A DNA stretch of 64,000 bases from Candidatus Uabimicrobium amorphum (GCF_009002475.1 NZ_AP019860.1:62001-126000), one strand, 5' to 3'; shown: positions 1-9,094, counted from the stretch's first letter. Translations and numbers: made by a program. The notes: generated from the letters alone by a model not told the origin.

Positions 1-1709
1 GCAACATTACTTCCGGTAACTCCACGTTTACTGAAGAGGTCATTCATCACATCGGTTACGTGGGCAGCAACATCAAGACCTACTTCATCAAGCAGGGTAA
101 TGGGGCCGACAGGATAACCAAATAATTTCATGTTGCGGTCTATATCTTCTATTTTTGCTCCCTCTTCGAGAAGACATATCGCTTCATTCATGAGGGGGGC
201 TAGAATACGCGTTGTGTAAAAACCCGGTCCGTCACCGACAACAATGACCGTCTTACCTTGCTTTACACCAAGGTCATATGCCGTGGCAGTTACCCAGTCG
301 GCGGTTTTATCGGTAGTGATAATCTCTAACAGTGGCATTTTGGGTACAGGTGAGAAGTAGTGCATACCGATGACACGTTCTGGATGCTTTGCTTCAGCAG
401 CAATATCTGTGATGGGGAGAGAAGAGGTGTTGCTGGCAAAAATGCAGTCATCACGCACTACGGCTTCGGTTTCGGCAAGAACTTTGCGTTTTAGGTCAAG
501 ATCTTCAAATACGGCTTCGATCACAACATCTGTATTGCGCAAAGATTTATAGCTGTCTGTGGGAAATACTTTACTCAAGATGGTGTCTTTTTGAAAAGCA
601 GTGTAGATGCGCTTTTTGCATTTTACGCCAATATCTTTAGAAATGTTTTTAAAACCGTTATTGGCCGCTTCCATTGATATATCTTTTAAAACGACGCGAA
701 TGTCTTTTGTTGCAGAGATATTGGCAATACCTGCTCCCATGAGACCAGCACCAAGCATACCTATTTTTTCTACTTTTTTGACTTTGTCTTGTTGTGGATT
801 TTTCTTACTGTCGGTCATGGCGAAAAACAAATTAACCAGTTGTGTGCTCTCTGGGCTAACAACAAGTTCACCAAAGTTTTTGGATTCTATTTGCAATCCG
901 CTTTTTAGGTTTGTGCCCATGCCGCGTTTAACACAATCGATAATTTTTAACGGAGCTGGATAGTTGCCATATGTTTGGCGCATAACTTGTTTTTTTGCGG
1001 TGTTGTAGATAATATTTTTTGTTAGGGGAGTGCTCTCTAGAGCTTTTTCCATAAAGCCCATGCGCTTTTTGCGTTTGTGCGGTTTTTTGGTGAGTTTGAG
1101 AGCCACATTTTTTGCTGCTTGTAGTAAACCGTGAGGGTGAATGATTTCGTCAGCCAACCCTATTTTCTTCGCCTTGTGCGGATAGACGTTTCTCCCCGTT
1201 AGCATTAGACCCAAAGCTTTTTGTATACCAATGAGTCGTGGTAAACGTTGTGTTCCTCCACCGCCGGGGAGCAAACCTAACTTGACTTCCGGCAAAGCGA
1301 GAACTGTTTTTGGGTGATCTGTAACAATTCTGTAGTGACAAGCAAGGGCCACTTCCAATCCGCCTCCCATTGTCGTTCCGTTGATTGCCGCAACAAATGG
1401 TTTGGGAAATTTGCTTACACGTGTTAAAAGATCATTGCCGTCCTGGCTGGCCTTCTGTGCGTCTTCTGCTTTATCAAAAGTTTGTAGTACGTCGAGATCT
1501 GCACCGACGATGAAGTTGTCTTTCTTTTTACTGATGAGTACAACGGCTTTGACTTCCGGGTCTTTTTCTAATTCATCGAGCAGTTTAGAGAAGCTATCTA
1601 GTGTTTTTACGGAAAGAGTATTTACTTTTTCTCCTTGGCGGTCTAACCACAAAAGGGCCACACCATCGTCTTTTTGTAAAATAACATCTTTACTTTCTGC
1701 GTTACTCAT
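1..1709 (-). CDS. fadJ: Fatty acid oxidation multifunctional protein, alpha subunit (partial)
   Basis: The gene is open from an ATG at 1707-1709 on the minus strand to the left window edge, so its C-terminus is missing. The N-terminal third is an enoyl-CoA hydratase/crotonase domain: the oxyanion-hole region reads GADLDVL near residue 68, followed by NGTTMGGGLE and the LPEVKLGLLPGGGGTQRL segment with both catalytic glutamates. After a linker comes the NAD-binding Rossmann start of 3-hydroxyacyl-CoA dehydrogenase (IGMLGAGLMGAGIA). This order is that of the FadB/FadJ/HADHA family, which hydrates enoyl-CoA and oxidises 3-hydroxyacyl-CoA. The start lies 4 nt after the thiolase stop, with an AGAGGA Shine-Dalgarno overlapping the end of the thiolase gene, so the two are co-transcribed and probably translationally coupled. 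FadJ is preferred over FadB because the partner thiolase is of FadI type. Confidence 0.88.
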   Translation of the reverse strand, partial: MSNAESKDVILQKDDGVALLWLDRQGEKVNTLSVKTLDSFSKLLDELEKDPEVKAVVLISKKKDNFIVGADLDVLQTFDKAEDAQKASQDGNDLLTRVSKFPKPFVAAINGTTMGGGLEVALACHYRIVTDHPKTVLALPEVKLGLLPGGGGTQRLPRLIGIQKALGLMLTGRNVYPHKAKKIGLADEIIHPHGLLQAAKNVALKLTKKPHKRKKRMGFMEKALESTPLTKNIIYNTAKKQVMRQTYGNYPAPLKIIDCVKRGMGTNLKSGLQIESKNFGELVVSPESTQLVNLFFAMTDSKKNPQQDKVKKVEKIGMLGAGLMGAGIANISATKDIRVVLKDISMEAANNGFKNISKDIGVKCKKRIYTAFQKDTILSKVFPTDSYKSLRNTDVVIEAVFEDLDLKRKVLAETEAVVRDDCIFASNTSSLPITDIAAEAKHPERVIGMHYFSPVPKMPLLEIITTDKTADWVTATAYDLGVKQGKTVIVVGDGPGFYTTRILAPLMNEAICLLEEGAKIEDIDRNMKLFGYPVGPITLLDEVGLDVAAHVTDVMNDLFSKRGVTGSNV

Positions 1710-1713
1710 GGTT

Positions 1714-2994
1714 CTATCCTCTACAGTTTTCAATAATCATTGCGTGCCCAAGTGCTCCTGCGGCGCAACTCGCGATTAGAGCAAACTTTTTGTTTTCGTG
1801 TATCAGTCTATTTGCGGCACAAGTAACAAGACGTGAGCCTGTAGCGCCAAAAGGATGTCCAATAGAAAGAGAGCCACCCCACGTATTGACCTTGTCCATG
1901 GGAATTTCTCCTACTTTTTGCGAGCGTCCAAGATTTTCTTTCGCGAAAGTATCACTATCGAGACATTTCAAAGCTGCGAGTACTTGCCCAGCAAAAGCTT
2001 CATGTATTTCAAAGACATCGATGTCTTGTAGAGTTAGGTTTGCTTGGTCGAGTACTTTAGGGATGGCATATGCAGGTCCTAATAACAATTCATCGTGAGG
2101 ACTTTGCGCTGTGTAGGCGTAACTTTTTACAACAGCCTTGGGTTCGTATCCCAATGCACGGGCTTTTTCTTCTTCCATCAACAGTACGAAGGCGGCACCA
2201 TCTGTTAAAAAGGAAGCGTTACCCGCGGTGATGGTTCCGTGTGGTTTGACAAACGCGGGACGTAGTTTTTGTAGCTTTTCCATCGAACTATCTTTACGAA
2301 ATCCATTATCTTTATCAACGAGCTGAAATTTGGGCTCTACGGAGATGGGCGTAATTTCTTGGCTGAGAAAACCTTTTTCTGTGGCTTCCGCAGCGAGGTG
2401 ATGTGAACGAATGGCAAATTCGTCTTGTTCGCGACGTGTCACTCCTATACGAGAGACTGTACGTTCACAATCTTGTCCCATTGTGCGGTTTGTCGCAAAT
2501 TCTGCAACGCGTGGAATTTCAGGTAGCCAGTCTTTTAAATTCAAAAATGTAAGAAACTGCCATGGTTTGGTGAATTTTTGCGCCGCCATTAATTTGCGAC
2601 GAAATTTTTTCTTGTAGCGAATGGGAACATCGGACAAACTTTCGGTTCCCCCGGCAATTACTACGTCTTTTTGACCGCTGGCGATTAAATCGATACCACT
2701 TGTTATTGCTTGATTTGCAGAAATACAGGCCATGGTAACCGTGAACGCAGGAATGGTATACGGTAAACCAGCACCTAAAAGGGCGTCTCGCGCAACATTG
2801 CTCGTTGTAAAATTTGAAATTACTGTTCCAGCAATGACTTGTTGTAGCTCGTGTGGAGAAAGTTGAGTCTTGTCCAATAAACCTTTGAGTGCGAGCCGTG
2901 CCAAGTCGTAAGAACGTAAATTTTTGTAGGAGGTATTTGCCTTCAAAAATGGTATTCTCGTTCCGTCAACGAGCACTACTTTCCTTTCGCTCAT
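1714..2994 (-). CDS. fadI: Acetyl-CoA C-acyltransferase (3-ketoacyl-CoA thiolase)
   Basis: This 426-residue thiolase cleaves 3-ketoacyl-CoA in the last step of beta-oxidation and forms a complex with the downstream alpha subunit. The acylated nucleophile is Cys90 in VTMACISANQ. The C-terminal motifs are complete: EIHEAFAG, GGSLSIGHPFGATG with the active-site His, and SCAAGALGHA with the second catalytic Cys. Length and sequence resemble FadI/HADHB (about 430 residues) more than FadA. The reading frame is open further upstream to 3258, but MSERK at 2994 aligns with the family N-terminus, and the upstream extension runs into the divergent kinase gene, so 2994 is chosen. It is the first gene of the operon; inverted repeats lie in the divergent upstream region. 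Confidence 0.92.
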   Translation of the reverse strand: MSERKVVLVDGTRIPFLKANTSYKNLRSYDLARLALKGLLDKTQLSPHELQQVIAGTVISNFTTSNVARDALLGAGLPYTIPAFTVTMACISANQAITSGIDLIASGQKDVVIAGGTESLSDVPIRYKKKFRRKLMAAQKFTKPWQFLTFLNLKDWLPEIPRVAEFATNRTMGQDCERTVSRIGVTRREQDEFAIRSHHLAAEATEKGFLSQEITPISVEPKFQLVDKDNGFRKDSSMEKLQKLRPAFVKPHGTITAGNASFLTDGAAFVLLMEEEKARALGYEPKAVVKSYAYTAQSPHDELLLGPAYAIPKVLDQANLTLQDIDVFEIHEAFAGQVLAALKCLDSDTFAKENLGRSQKVGEIPMDKVNTWGGSLSIGHPFGATGSRLVTCAANRLIHENKKFALIASCAAGALGHAMIIENCRG

Positions 2995-3037
2995 ATTTGT
3001 GTAGCCTTTCGTTAAAATGTCGCTGAAAATTTGGAAA

Positions 3038-3108
3038 CTACATGATCTTGAACATGCCCTAAAAAAAGCTTGCAAAAGAGTAAATAAATAACTATCATGT
3101 AGTATGAT
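3038..3108. promoter_or_regulatory. Inverted repeats in the fadI/kinase divergent promoter region
   Basis: ACTACATGAT (ending 3046) and ATCATGTAGT (from 3094) are exact inverted copies separated by 47 nt. The second copy continues into a further half-site, giving the small dyad ATCAT-GTAGT-ATGAT at 3094-3108. Spaced dyads between divergent genes often bind a dimeric repressor. A regulator of beta-oxidation would be a natural candidate, but no regulator gene lies here and the function is inference. Confidence 0.4.
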
Positions 3109-3212
3109 AAAGCATAAGGATATTTGAAGAATTGTTAAAGTGTTTGATGTGACTATTTTTCGTAAGGATGGGTTTGATACATCCTTAAAATCAAAACTTG
3201 GGAATTTTAATA

Positions 3213-4967
3213 ATGCATGAAGCAGACCAACTAAAGGATTATATATCCTCTGAAGCATTGAAGGAATGTTTAGAAATACAGCGCACTAGTTCTAACAATC
3301 GATCGCTGTTTATTATAGCGATTGAACAAGGATATATCAATGACAAAACTCTTGCAAAAATAGTAAAAAATATCTCTCCCAAGGGACAAGAAAAAGAAAG
3401 TCGCACGCCTCCAAAGAAGAAGTTCGGGGAATACTGTGTCGAAAAAGGTTTTGCAAGTCAGGCACAAGTAGACGAATGCATTGCCATTCAGTCAAAACTG
3501 AAAAAGGAAGGAAAACACTTCCGTATTGGACAAATACTCATTGAGAAAAAATACGTTGCTTTTCGCCAAGCACAGTACATTTTGGAAATGCAAGGCAAGA
3601 AGATCATGCGTTGTGAGTCATGTGACACCAAGTTCAATATTCGCAATTACAAAAGCAATAAGAAATACAAATGTCCCAAATGTGGTGACATCCTTAGTTC
3701 ATCGATCAACTCCGTTTCTGTAGGAGTGAACAAGAGTATTGTCAACAAAGAAACTGTCGAAATTGACGATGAAGCTGTTTCGCTCTCTGGTCGCAAAATA
3801 GGCGATTATGAAATTTCCGAGCTTCTCGGTGAAGGCGGTATGGCGGATGTTTATAAGGTAACAAGTCCTTTTAAGCGCAAACCGCGCGCACTTAAAATTA
3901 TGAAAGCCTCTGCGGGAATGGAACGCTTTACCCGTGAATTTGAAAGTGCACATGCCTTGCGACACCCGCACATTGTTCGCGTTTATGAGACGGGGAACCT
4001 TGACAATCGTCCATACTTCTTTATGGAATACCTTGACGGTGGTTCGTTGGACAAAAGAATCGAAAAAATGGGGGTTATTCCGCTTTTAGAAGGGTTGACA
4101 ATACTCAAACAAGTTACGATGGGTTTAAAGTATGCCCATGAAAATAAAATCGTACACCGTGATATCAAACCGAACAATATTCTCCTTACGCGGGGAAGTC
4201 GCCGTGAGTTAATTGCCAAAATTACCGATTTCGGAATAGCACGTGCAGTCAATGATAGTCACATAACTGTTACGGGCCAACTCGTGGGAACCTTTAAATA
4301 CATGGCTCCAGAATATATAAAGGGCTTAGGGGTTGACGGTAACAATGATATCTTTAGTTTGGGAATTACCGCCTTCGAGATGTTTACGGGGAAAGAACCA
4401 TTTAACGTTGACGAGCCGATTGGCTACTTGTTTGTAAATATTAAAGAGAATGTCGCTCCTATTCACCAAGAAAACCCGGATTTACCTAAAGAGCTTACCC
4501 TAATTGTCAATAAGATGGTTGCGAAAGACCCGCGCAATCGTTATAACTCTGGTGAACTATTACGCGATTTAGACCGCTTGTGTCGCTTTTTACAAAATGG
4601 CGAAAAATTACAGCAGTCGGAAGATAAATCATCGGTTTTCTACGAAAACAAAAAACTGTTTGCCATCAAAAATATTTGGGATAAAATTTCTCAGAAAATC
4701 TCTGGTACCGAAACAGAAGTTGTCGTTGCCGCCCAAGAAGAGGAAGAGGTTGATTACGAAAATTTGAGTCAAACTGTGGAAGTGGATAGCGATGAACGCG
4801 CCAAAGAAATGTACCAGTGGGGACTAACTCGTATCCAAAAAGGCGACTACGAAGAAGCCGTTAAAACATTTTTTAACATCGTAAAAAGCTATCCCAAAAG
4901 TTCTTCTGCCGAAAGTGCTCGTAAAAAAATAAAAGCGATTCGCAGTAGAAAAAAAAAGAGCAGTTAA
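3213..4967 (+). CDS. Ser/Thr protein kinase with zinc ribbon and TPR (probably the 5' part of a split gene)
   Basis: This is a Hanks-type protein kinase. Residues about 70-128 form a helical MshEN/GspE-N-like module (FGEYCVEKGFASQAQV), and 132-161 hold a four-cysteine zinc ribbon (CESC...CPKC). The kinase domain (about 197-460) has the glycine loop GEGGMADVY, the lysine in ALKIMK, HRDIKPNN, TDFGIAR and MAPEY, so it should be active. A lysine-rich linker and one TPR-like repeat follow (YQWGLTRIQKGDYEEAV). There is no transmembrane segment, so it is probably cytoplasmic. ATG 3213 is chosen over TTG 3198 because GGGA lies about 10 nt upstream of it. The gene ends in two poly-A tracts just before the formylglycine-enzyme-fold gene, and the two may be one gene. 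Confidence 0.85.
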   Translation: MHEADQLKDYISSEALKECLEIQRTSSNNRSLFIIAIEQGYINDKTLAKIVKNISPKGQEKESRTPPKKKFGEYCVEKGFASQAQVDECIAIQSKLKKEGKHFRIGQILIEKKYVAFRQAQYILEMQGKKIMRCESCDTKFNIRNYKSNKKYKCPKCGDILSSSINSVSVGVNKSIVNKETVEIDDEAVSLSGRKIGDYEISELLGEGGMADVYKVTSPFKRKPRALKIMKASAGMERFTREFESAHALRHPHIVRVYETGNLDNRPYFFMEYLDGGSLDKRIEKMGVIPLLEGLTILKQVTMGLKYAHENKIVHRDIKPNNILLTRGSRRELIAKITDFGIARAVNDSHITVTGQLVGTFKYMAPEYIKGLGVDGNNDIFSLGITAFEMFTGKEPFNVDEPIGYLFVNIKENVAPIHQENPDLPKELTLIVNKMVAKDPRNRYNSGELLRDLDRLCRFLQNGEKLQQSEDKSSVFYENKKLFAIKNIWDKISQKISGTETEVVVAAQEEEEVDYENLSQTVEVDSDERAKEMYQWGLTRIQKGDYEEAVKTFFNIVKSYPKSSSAESARKKIKAIRSRKKKSS

Positions 4968-4986
4968 GTAAGACGCAAAAAAAAAA
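4949..4986 (+). other. Two poly-A tracts at the kinase/formylglycine-enzyme-fold junction
   Basis: An A9 run (4949-4957) and an A10 run (4977-4986) lie at the break between the two genes. In the kinase frame the first run is followed by a stop at 4965. If each run were read as one base longer, the kinase frame would pass into an open frame between the runs (EQLSKTQ) and then into the downstream frame, giving one uninterrupted kinase-TPR-SUMF1 protein. Homopolymer miscalls, real frameshifts or transcriptional slippage could each explain this. Confidence 0.6.
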
Positions 4987-5028
4987 GTAGCTAAACCCGC
5001 TGAAAAAGTAGCCAAGCCTGTTGAACGA

Positions 5029-6051
5029 GTGAAAACAGGTGAGCGCCCCGCGGTAAATATTCACGCCAAAACACCTGTCTCTGCCACCCCCAATAAACAA
5101 AAAAAAATATCCAACTTACAAGAAACAAGACGGATTATCCTTAGTGAACTTCCGGTGAAGGACGTAACACAAAACATCAAAGAAACGCAAGAGTTTTTAG
5201 TGGCGATAAAGAACTTTATCGATACAGTTCGTTCGTTAGAAGACTATGAAAAAAAGCAACAATGGTGTAATGAAGTTTTCAATAAGATAACGAGTTTTAG
5301 TTGGAAACAAGCCGAAAATGAAGTATCTGAAATACTGTATAAGTGGGGACGATTTCTACTAGACCACGGTAAATACAGCGAAGGTTTGGAAAAGTTTTGG
5401 AAGATCTACGAAAAATTTCCCGATAGTAAATGGTACAGGACAGTATTTGAAGAACTGATTGCCCGAGAACAACCCAAAAACATGGTATTTGTGAACGATA
5501 AAGATTTGGGAGCATATTTTATCGATATATACCCGGTGACCAATGTCGAGTATTTGGAATTCTTAAAAGACATGAACTACCCGGCACCGCATCATTGGAA
5601 GGGAGACATGTATCCCATCGGGGAAGCAAATCATCCCGTGTGTTGGATTTCGCAAGAAGATGCCAAACGATACGCTCAGTGGTGTAATAAGCGACTGCCT
5701 AGTAATGAAGAGTGGGAAAAAGCCGCTGCGGGACCGCAAAAAAATAAATGGCCGTGGGGAAACGACTACGAACTAAAGAAATGCAATTGCCTGGATAGTG
5801 GGGGAAAAGGCACCTCTAGCGTGGGGAATTACGCAGAAGGAAAATCGACCTATGGTTGCCACGATATGTGCGGCAATGTATGGGAGTGGACGGACAGTTG
5901 GTACTCCAATGATGAGACTTACAAAATCCTGAAAGGTGGTTCGTGGTATACTTGTAAGGAATATACGGTAAATGCATATCGTTATTTCGATGTACCTTCC
6001 GCAGTAAGTGGTCTGTATGGCTTTCGGTGCGCGAAGAGTTTTTCTATTTAG
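5029..6051 (+). CDS. Formylglycine-generating-enzyme (SUMF1)-fold protein, probably the 3' part of the kinase gene
   Basis: The C-terminal half (about residue 150 on) is an FGE-sulfatase/SUMF1 domain: YPVTNVEYLEFL, CWISQEDAKRYAQWCNKRLPSNEEWEKAA, WPWGND, GCHDMCGNVWEWTDSWY, KGGSWY and GLYGFRCAKSF. In true formylglycine-generating enzymes the catalytic pair sits in a CYRYRC motif; here the aligned residues are AYRYFD, so both catalytic cysteines are absent and the domain probably binds rather than oxidises. The N-terminal 110 residues are charged and helical. The annotated GTG start has no Shine-Dalgarno, and the frame is open upstream to 4972 (KKKVAKPAEKVAKPVERVK), as expected if this is the tail of the preceding kinase. 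Confidence 0.8.
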   Translation: MKTGERPAVNIHAKTPVSATPNKQKKISNLQETRRIILSELPVKDVTQNIKETQEFLVAIKNFIDTVRSLEDYEKKQQWCNEVFNKITSFSWKQAENEVSEILYKWGRFLLDHGKYSEGLEKFWKIYEKFPDSKWYRTVFEELIAREQPKNMVFVNDKDLGAYFIDIYPVTNVEYLEFLKDMNYPAPHHWKGDMYPIGEANHPVCWISQEDAKRYAQWCNKRLPSNEEWEKAAAGPQKNKWPWGNDYELKKCNCLDSGGKGTSSVGNYAEGKSTYGCHDMCGNVWEWTDSWYSNDETYKILKGGSWYTCKEYTVNAYRYFDVPSAVSGLYGFRCAKSFSI

Positions 6052-6076
6052 ATATATCACTTGAGACGAGAGTAAA

Positions 6077-7276
6077 ATGCACAGCTTACCATTTTTGACA
6101 TCTGGTTTACCTGGAATTGGTGGAAATATTAAAACACTGGCGGAGGACTTCGTCGTAGAGGAACAGTTACTGTTTCCTCTTAGTGGACAAGGCGAGCACC
6201 TGTATGTCCAAATAGAAAAAACAAATATAACGACGATGGAAGCGGTGCGCATTATCTGTAAAAGGTTAGGAATTGCGAAAAGTGCCGTGGGATATGCTGG
6301 ACAGAAGGATGCACGTGCAGTGACCAAACAATACTTTTCATTGTACAATGTTGATGAGTCATCGCTAAGTAAGTTAGAAGGAAAGTCTCTGCGCGTTTTG
6401 GATGTTGATCGCCATGATAAAAAATTAAAATTAGGTCAAATACGCGGCAATTTTTTTTCGATCAATGTGCATGGTAGTGATGGCAATGTGGAAAATGCTC
6501 GCAAAATTTTACAGCGTTTAGAAAAAAATGGAGTCCCCAACTATTTTGGACTACAGAGATTTGGTAATGGTGGCAATTCGCATCTTTTGGGAAAATACTT
6601 GTTACTGACACAGTACGATGCTTTTGCCGAAACACTATTTTGCGTTCATAGTAATGATCGTCAGAAATTGACAACGGCCAAGCAATTTTTTGCCAGTGGA
6701 AATTACAAAGAAGCATACCGAACCATGCCAGGTAGTTTCGAAGCCGAAAAAGTAGTACTCAGCAACTTGGCACGCGGTAAAGATATGAAGTACTGTGTAG
6801 AAAGAATTCCGCGGAAGATAAAATATTTTTTCGTTTGTGCATACCAATCTTATTTATTTAATCGTAGTTTGGTACAGCGCTTACCGCAAATTGATATACT
6901 TTTCACCGGGGACCTAGCGATGTTGCATCCTTCACGATCTGTATTTTTGGTAGAAGATGGTGAAAAAGAACAAACGCGATGTTTGCGAAATGAAATTTCG
7001 CCAACAGGACCCATGTACGGTTACAAAATGATCTGTCCCTTAGAACGGCAACGGGCAGTAGAAGATCAAATACTTCGCGAAGAAAACTTAGATGTGCAAT
7101 TATTTCGCAATTATAAAATAAAAGGTGAACGGCGTTCCTATCGTTTTTTCATTGTCGATGCACAGGTAAATGAAACATTGAACGCCATAAACGTGAAATT
7201 TTTTCTGCGAAAAGGATGTTATGCCACCGTGGTTTTACGCGAGATTATGAAAGTAAATAGCAATATACCTGAGTAG
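6077..7276 (+). CDS. truD: tRNA pseudouridine(13) synthase
   Basis: TruD converts U13 of tRNA to pseudouridine. The protein has the family signature GYAGQKDARAVTKQYFS with catalytic Asp78, the N-terminal DFVVEE strand, and PNYFGLQRFGNGG typical of TruD. At 399 residues it is about 50 longer than the E. coli enzyme (349), mainly in the insertion domain and C-terminus. It starts 25 nt after the upstream gene, with a GAGACGAGAG stretch as a possible ribosome binding site. It may be co-transcribed with the kinase region, but no functional link is evident. Confidence 0.93.
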   Translation: MHSLPFLTSGLPGIGGNIKTLAEDFVVEEQLLFPLSGQGEHLYVQIEKTNITTMEAVRIICKRLGIAKSAVGYAGQKDARAVTKQYFSLYNVDESSLSKLEGKSLRVLDVDRHDKKLKLGQIRGNFFSINVHGSDGNVENARKILQRLEKNGVPNYFGLQRFGNGGNSHLLGKYLLLTQYDAFAETLFCVHSNDRQKLTTAKQFFASGNYKEAYRTMPGSFEAEKVVLSNLARGKDMKYCVERIPRKIKYFFVCAYQSYLFNRSLVQRLPQIDILFTGDLAMLHPSRSVFLVEDGEKEQTRCLRNEISPTGPMYGYKMICPLERQRAVEDQILREENLDVQLFRNYKIKGERRSYRFFIVDAQVNETLNAINVKFFLRKGCYATVVLREIMKVNSNIPE

Positions 7277-7317
7277 GGCACGCCATGATACGCCCTGGTT
7301 GCAAATGTAAATTTCGC

Positions 7318-7345
7318 TTGACTCTTAGGTAATTTAAGGTACACT
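7318..7345 (+). promoter_or_regulatory. Sigma-70-type promoter
   Basis: TTGACT and TACACT are separated by 16 nt in a 113-nt intergenic gap, about 45 nt upstream of the next start codon. This is a good housekeeping-type match for the secreted TPR gene starting at 7390. Confidence 0.55.
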
Positions 7346-7389
7346 AAAAATTTAATGTAATTTCCTAAACTCAATTGGAGAGTTCATAA

Positions 7390-8487
7390 ATGCTAAACAA
7401 AAAACTCATATGTATAGCACTTATTACCTTTATTCTTTCCGTGTCTGTTGTTTGTGATTGGGAAGACCGCAAGGGAGCCCCACCGGTTGTATATCTTTCT
7501 CAAATTCTCGAAAATCCAGAGAGTTGGTTGGATGTTCCTGTGAGAGTTCCACTTCGTTATTCTGGGCCACGCGATATTTTTACCGCGTATTTTACCGCCT
7601 TTGATCGTGACAGACACCATAATTTTTCTGCATGGGATATTCATACTCATATTTGGCAGAAAAAAGGCTTCAACAACGACTATCCATTTTTTTATGTAGA
7701 AAAAGATGCGAAAGAATTCAGAGCATTTTTGCGATTACGAAAATTTGATACCATTGCGGTTATGGGGAAAGTGGTTTCCATTTTTCGCGGTAAACCTTAC
7801 TTTAAAATTGTATGGGTTTGCAAGCAATCTGGTTTTCTAAATGTTCACAACCTTACTTTATTAAACCGCGCTTCAAATGCTTACAAAAACCGTTCTTTTG
7901 ACGATGCTATTTCTTACTATAGCCAAGTAGCAAAGACAAATCCTCCTACAGATATACAAGCGATGATTCACAAAGTGATGGCAAACATTTTCTTATACCA
8001 CAAGAAAAACTATTCTGCTGCAATGAGTGAATTAATGCAAGGGTTGGAGCTAGCAAATAACGATCCACAGTTATTGGATATGCACACACAATGTGATTAT
8101 TATCTCAAACACGGTGGTGAGGCTCCCGCACCAGTAATGATCAATTTCGAACTACAAGACTATTTTCCTGAAGACAAAAGTGAACTTACTGGTACTGAAA
8201 TTGTACAGCCTGGTAGTTATACAACAGTAGGAGAACCAAAGAAGGAAGATACAACAAACTACAGCCAGTATTCTGAACCTACAAATACCGATTCAAGTGC
8301 GACTTCTGATACTTCTGAAGAAGAATTTTCTGAAAATGATGAAGAAGGTGCTTCGAATAGTGAAGAGGAATTCTCCTATGACGACAATGAAGATGAAAGT
8401 TATGGAGAAGACTTTTACGAAGAAGATGAAGAATTTTCTTCCGAAGAATTTTCTGAAGATGACGGTGATGTAGAAGATCGCGAGTAG
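7390..8487 (+). CDS. Secreted TPR protein with acidic tail
   Basis: I do not recognise a named family. A signal peptide is visible (MLNKK, then a hydrophobic stretch to about residue 22). Residues about 30-155 form a domain containing VYLSQILENPESW and a beta-rich FDTIAVMGKVVSIFRGKPYFKIV segment, which resembles an OB-like fold. Residues about 160-240 are helical and TPR-like (NRSFDDAISYYSQVAKTNP). The last 110 residues are disordered and dominated by Glu, Asp and Ser. A TTGGAGAG ribosome binding site precedes the ATG, a sigma-70-type promoter lies 45 nt upstream and a terminator follows, so this is likely a single-gene transcript. Export to the periplasm or beyond is inferred from the signal sequence. 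Confidence 0.75.
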   Translation: MLNKKLICIALITFILSVSVVCDWEDRKGAPPVVYLSQILENPESWLDVPVRVPLRYSGPRDIFTAYFTAFDRDRHHNFSAWDIHTHIWQKKGFNNDYPFFYVEKDAKEFRAFLRLRKFDTIAVMGKVVSIFRGKPYFKIVWVCKQSGFLNVHNLTLLNRASNAYKNRSFDDAISYYSQVAKTNPPTDIQAMIHKVMANIFLYHKKNYSAAMSELMQGLELANNDPQLLDMHTQCDYYLKHGGEAPAPVMINFELQDYFPEDKSELTGTEIVQPGSYTTVGEPKKEDTTNYSQYSEPTNTDSSATSDTSEEEFSENDEEGASNSEEEFSYDDNEDESYGEDFYEEDEEFSSEEFSEDDGDVEDRE

Positions 8488-8511
8488 TTAGTTATTTAAT
8501 TATGTCTCTCA

Positions 8512-8535
8512 TCCCGCTCTTTATGCGGGATTTTT
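8512..8535 (+). terminator. Rho-independent terminator
   Basis: A 6-bp GC-rich stem, TCCCGC/GCGGGA with a 7-nt loop, is followed directly by TTTTT. It lies 24 nt after the secreted TPR gene and separates it from the long gene run that begins at 8600. Confidence 0.8.
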
Positions 8536-8599
8536 ATCATATGAACACAAATGAAAATATTGCGTACTTTTTTGTTAATGTAACGCTCATGAGCTTAAT

Positions 8600-9094
8600 A
8601 TGGATTTTTCTGGTACGTTTTTTACGGCATCTTATCAATCACACATATTTATTAAGATCGAAGGATGGGCTATTCAAAACAATTCCCTATTTTTCAAAAA
8701 TTTTGTGGATGAAATGGTAGCAGCTGGCTTCAATGACTTTGTCATTGATTTACAAAATTGCAAGGGGATGGACAGCACTTTTATGGGGACCTTGCTATAT
8801 ATAATAAATCAAGTCAAAATGGGGCCAAGCTCTCCAATTACCCTGGTAAATATGAGTGAAGAACACTGTGATTTATTAAAAAATCTCGGTATTTTTGATC
8901 TACTAAATATCACAACACAAAATATTGCTTTTCCTAACCTAGAGATGCAAAAATTGTCTCTAGATACATCCTATTGCCCAAGACAGCATATTGAGCTTGT
9001 CAAAAAAGCTCATGAGTGTTTAGTTGTATTAAATGACAAGAACAAAGAAGAATTTCGCGATTTTCTTGAAATTCTTAATCAGGAACTAGAGTGA
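8600..9094 (+). CDS. STAS-domain protein (anti-sigma-antagonist-like)
   Basis: The protein (164 residues) has a STAS fold of the SpoIIAA type: an N-terminal strand (HIFIKIEGW), a helix, then FVIDLQNCKGMDSTFMGTLL. The Ser and Thr in MDST sit where SpoIIAA-like proteins are phosphorylated. Such proteins bind partner kinases or anti-sigma factors in partner-switching pathways; no anti-sigma kinase lies next to it. The STAS core ends near residue 105 and a helical tail follows. The ATG at 8600 has only a weak Shine-Dalgarno (GAG). It heads the long run of closely packed genes, and its TGA overlaps the next ATG. Confidence 0.75.
   Translation: MDFSGTFFTASYQSHIFIKIEGWAIQNNSLFFKNFVDEMVAAGFNDFVIDLQNCKGMDSTFMGTLLYIINQVKMGPSSPITLVNMSEEHCDLLKNLGIFDLLNITTQNIAFPNLEMQKLSLDTSYCPRQHIELVKKAHECLVVLNDKNKEEFRDFLEILNQELE

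Noticed and set aside
8502..8720. 72-codon ORF overlapping the STAS gene start
   Set aside because: It begins before the terminator hairpin, has no ribosome binding site and overlaps the better supported STAS gene in another frame.
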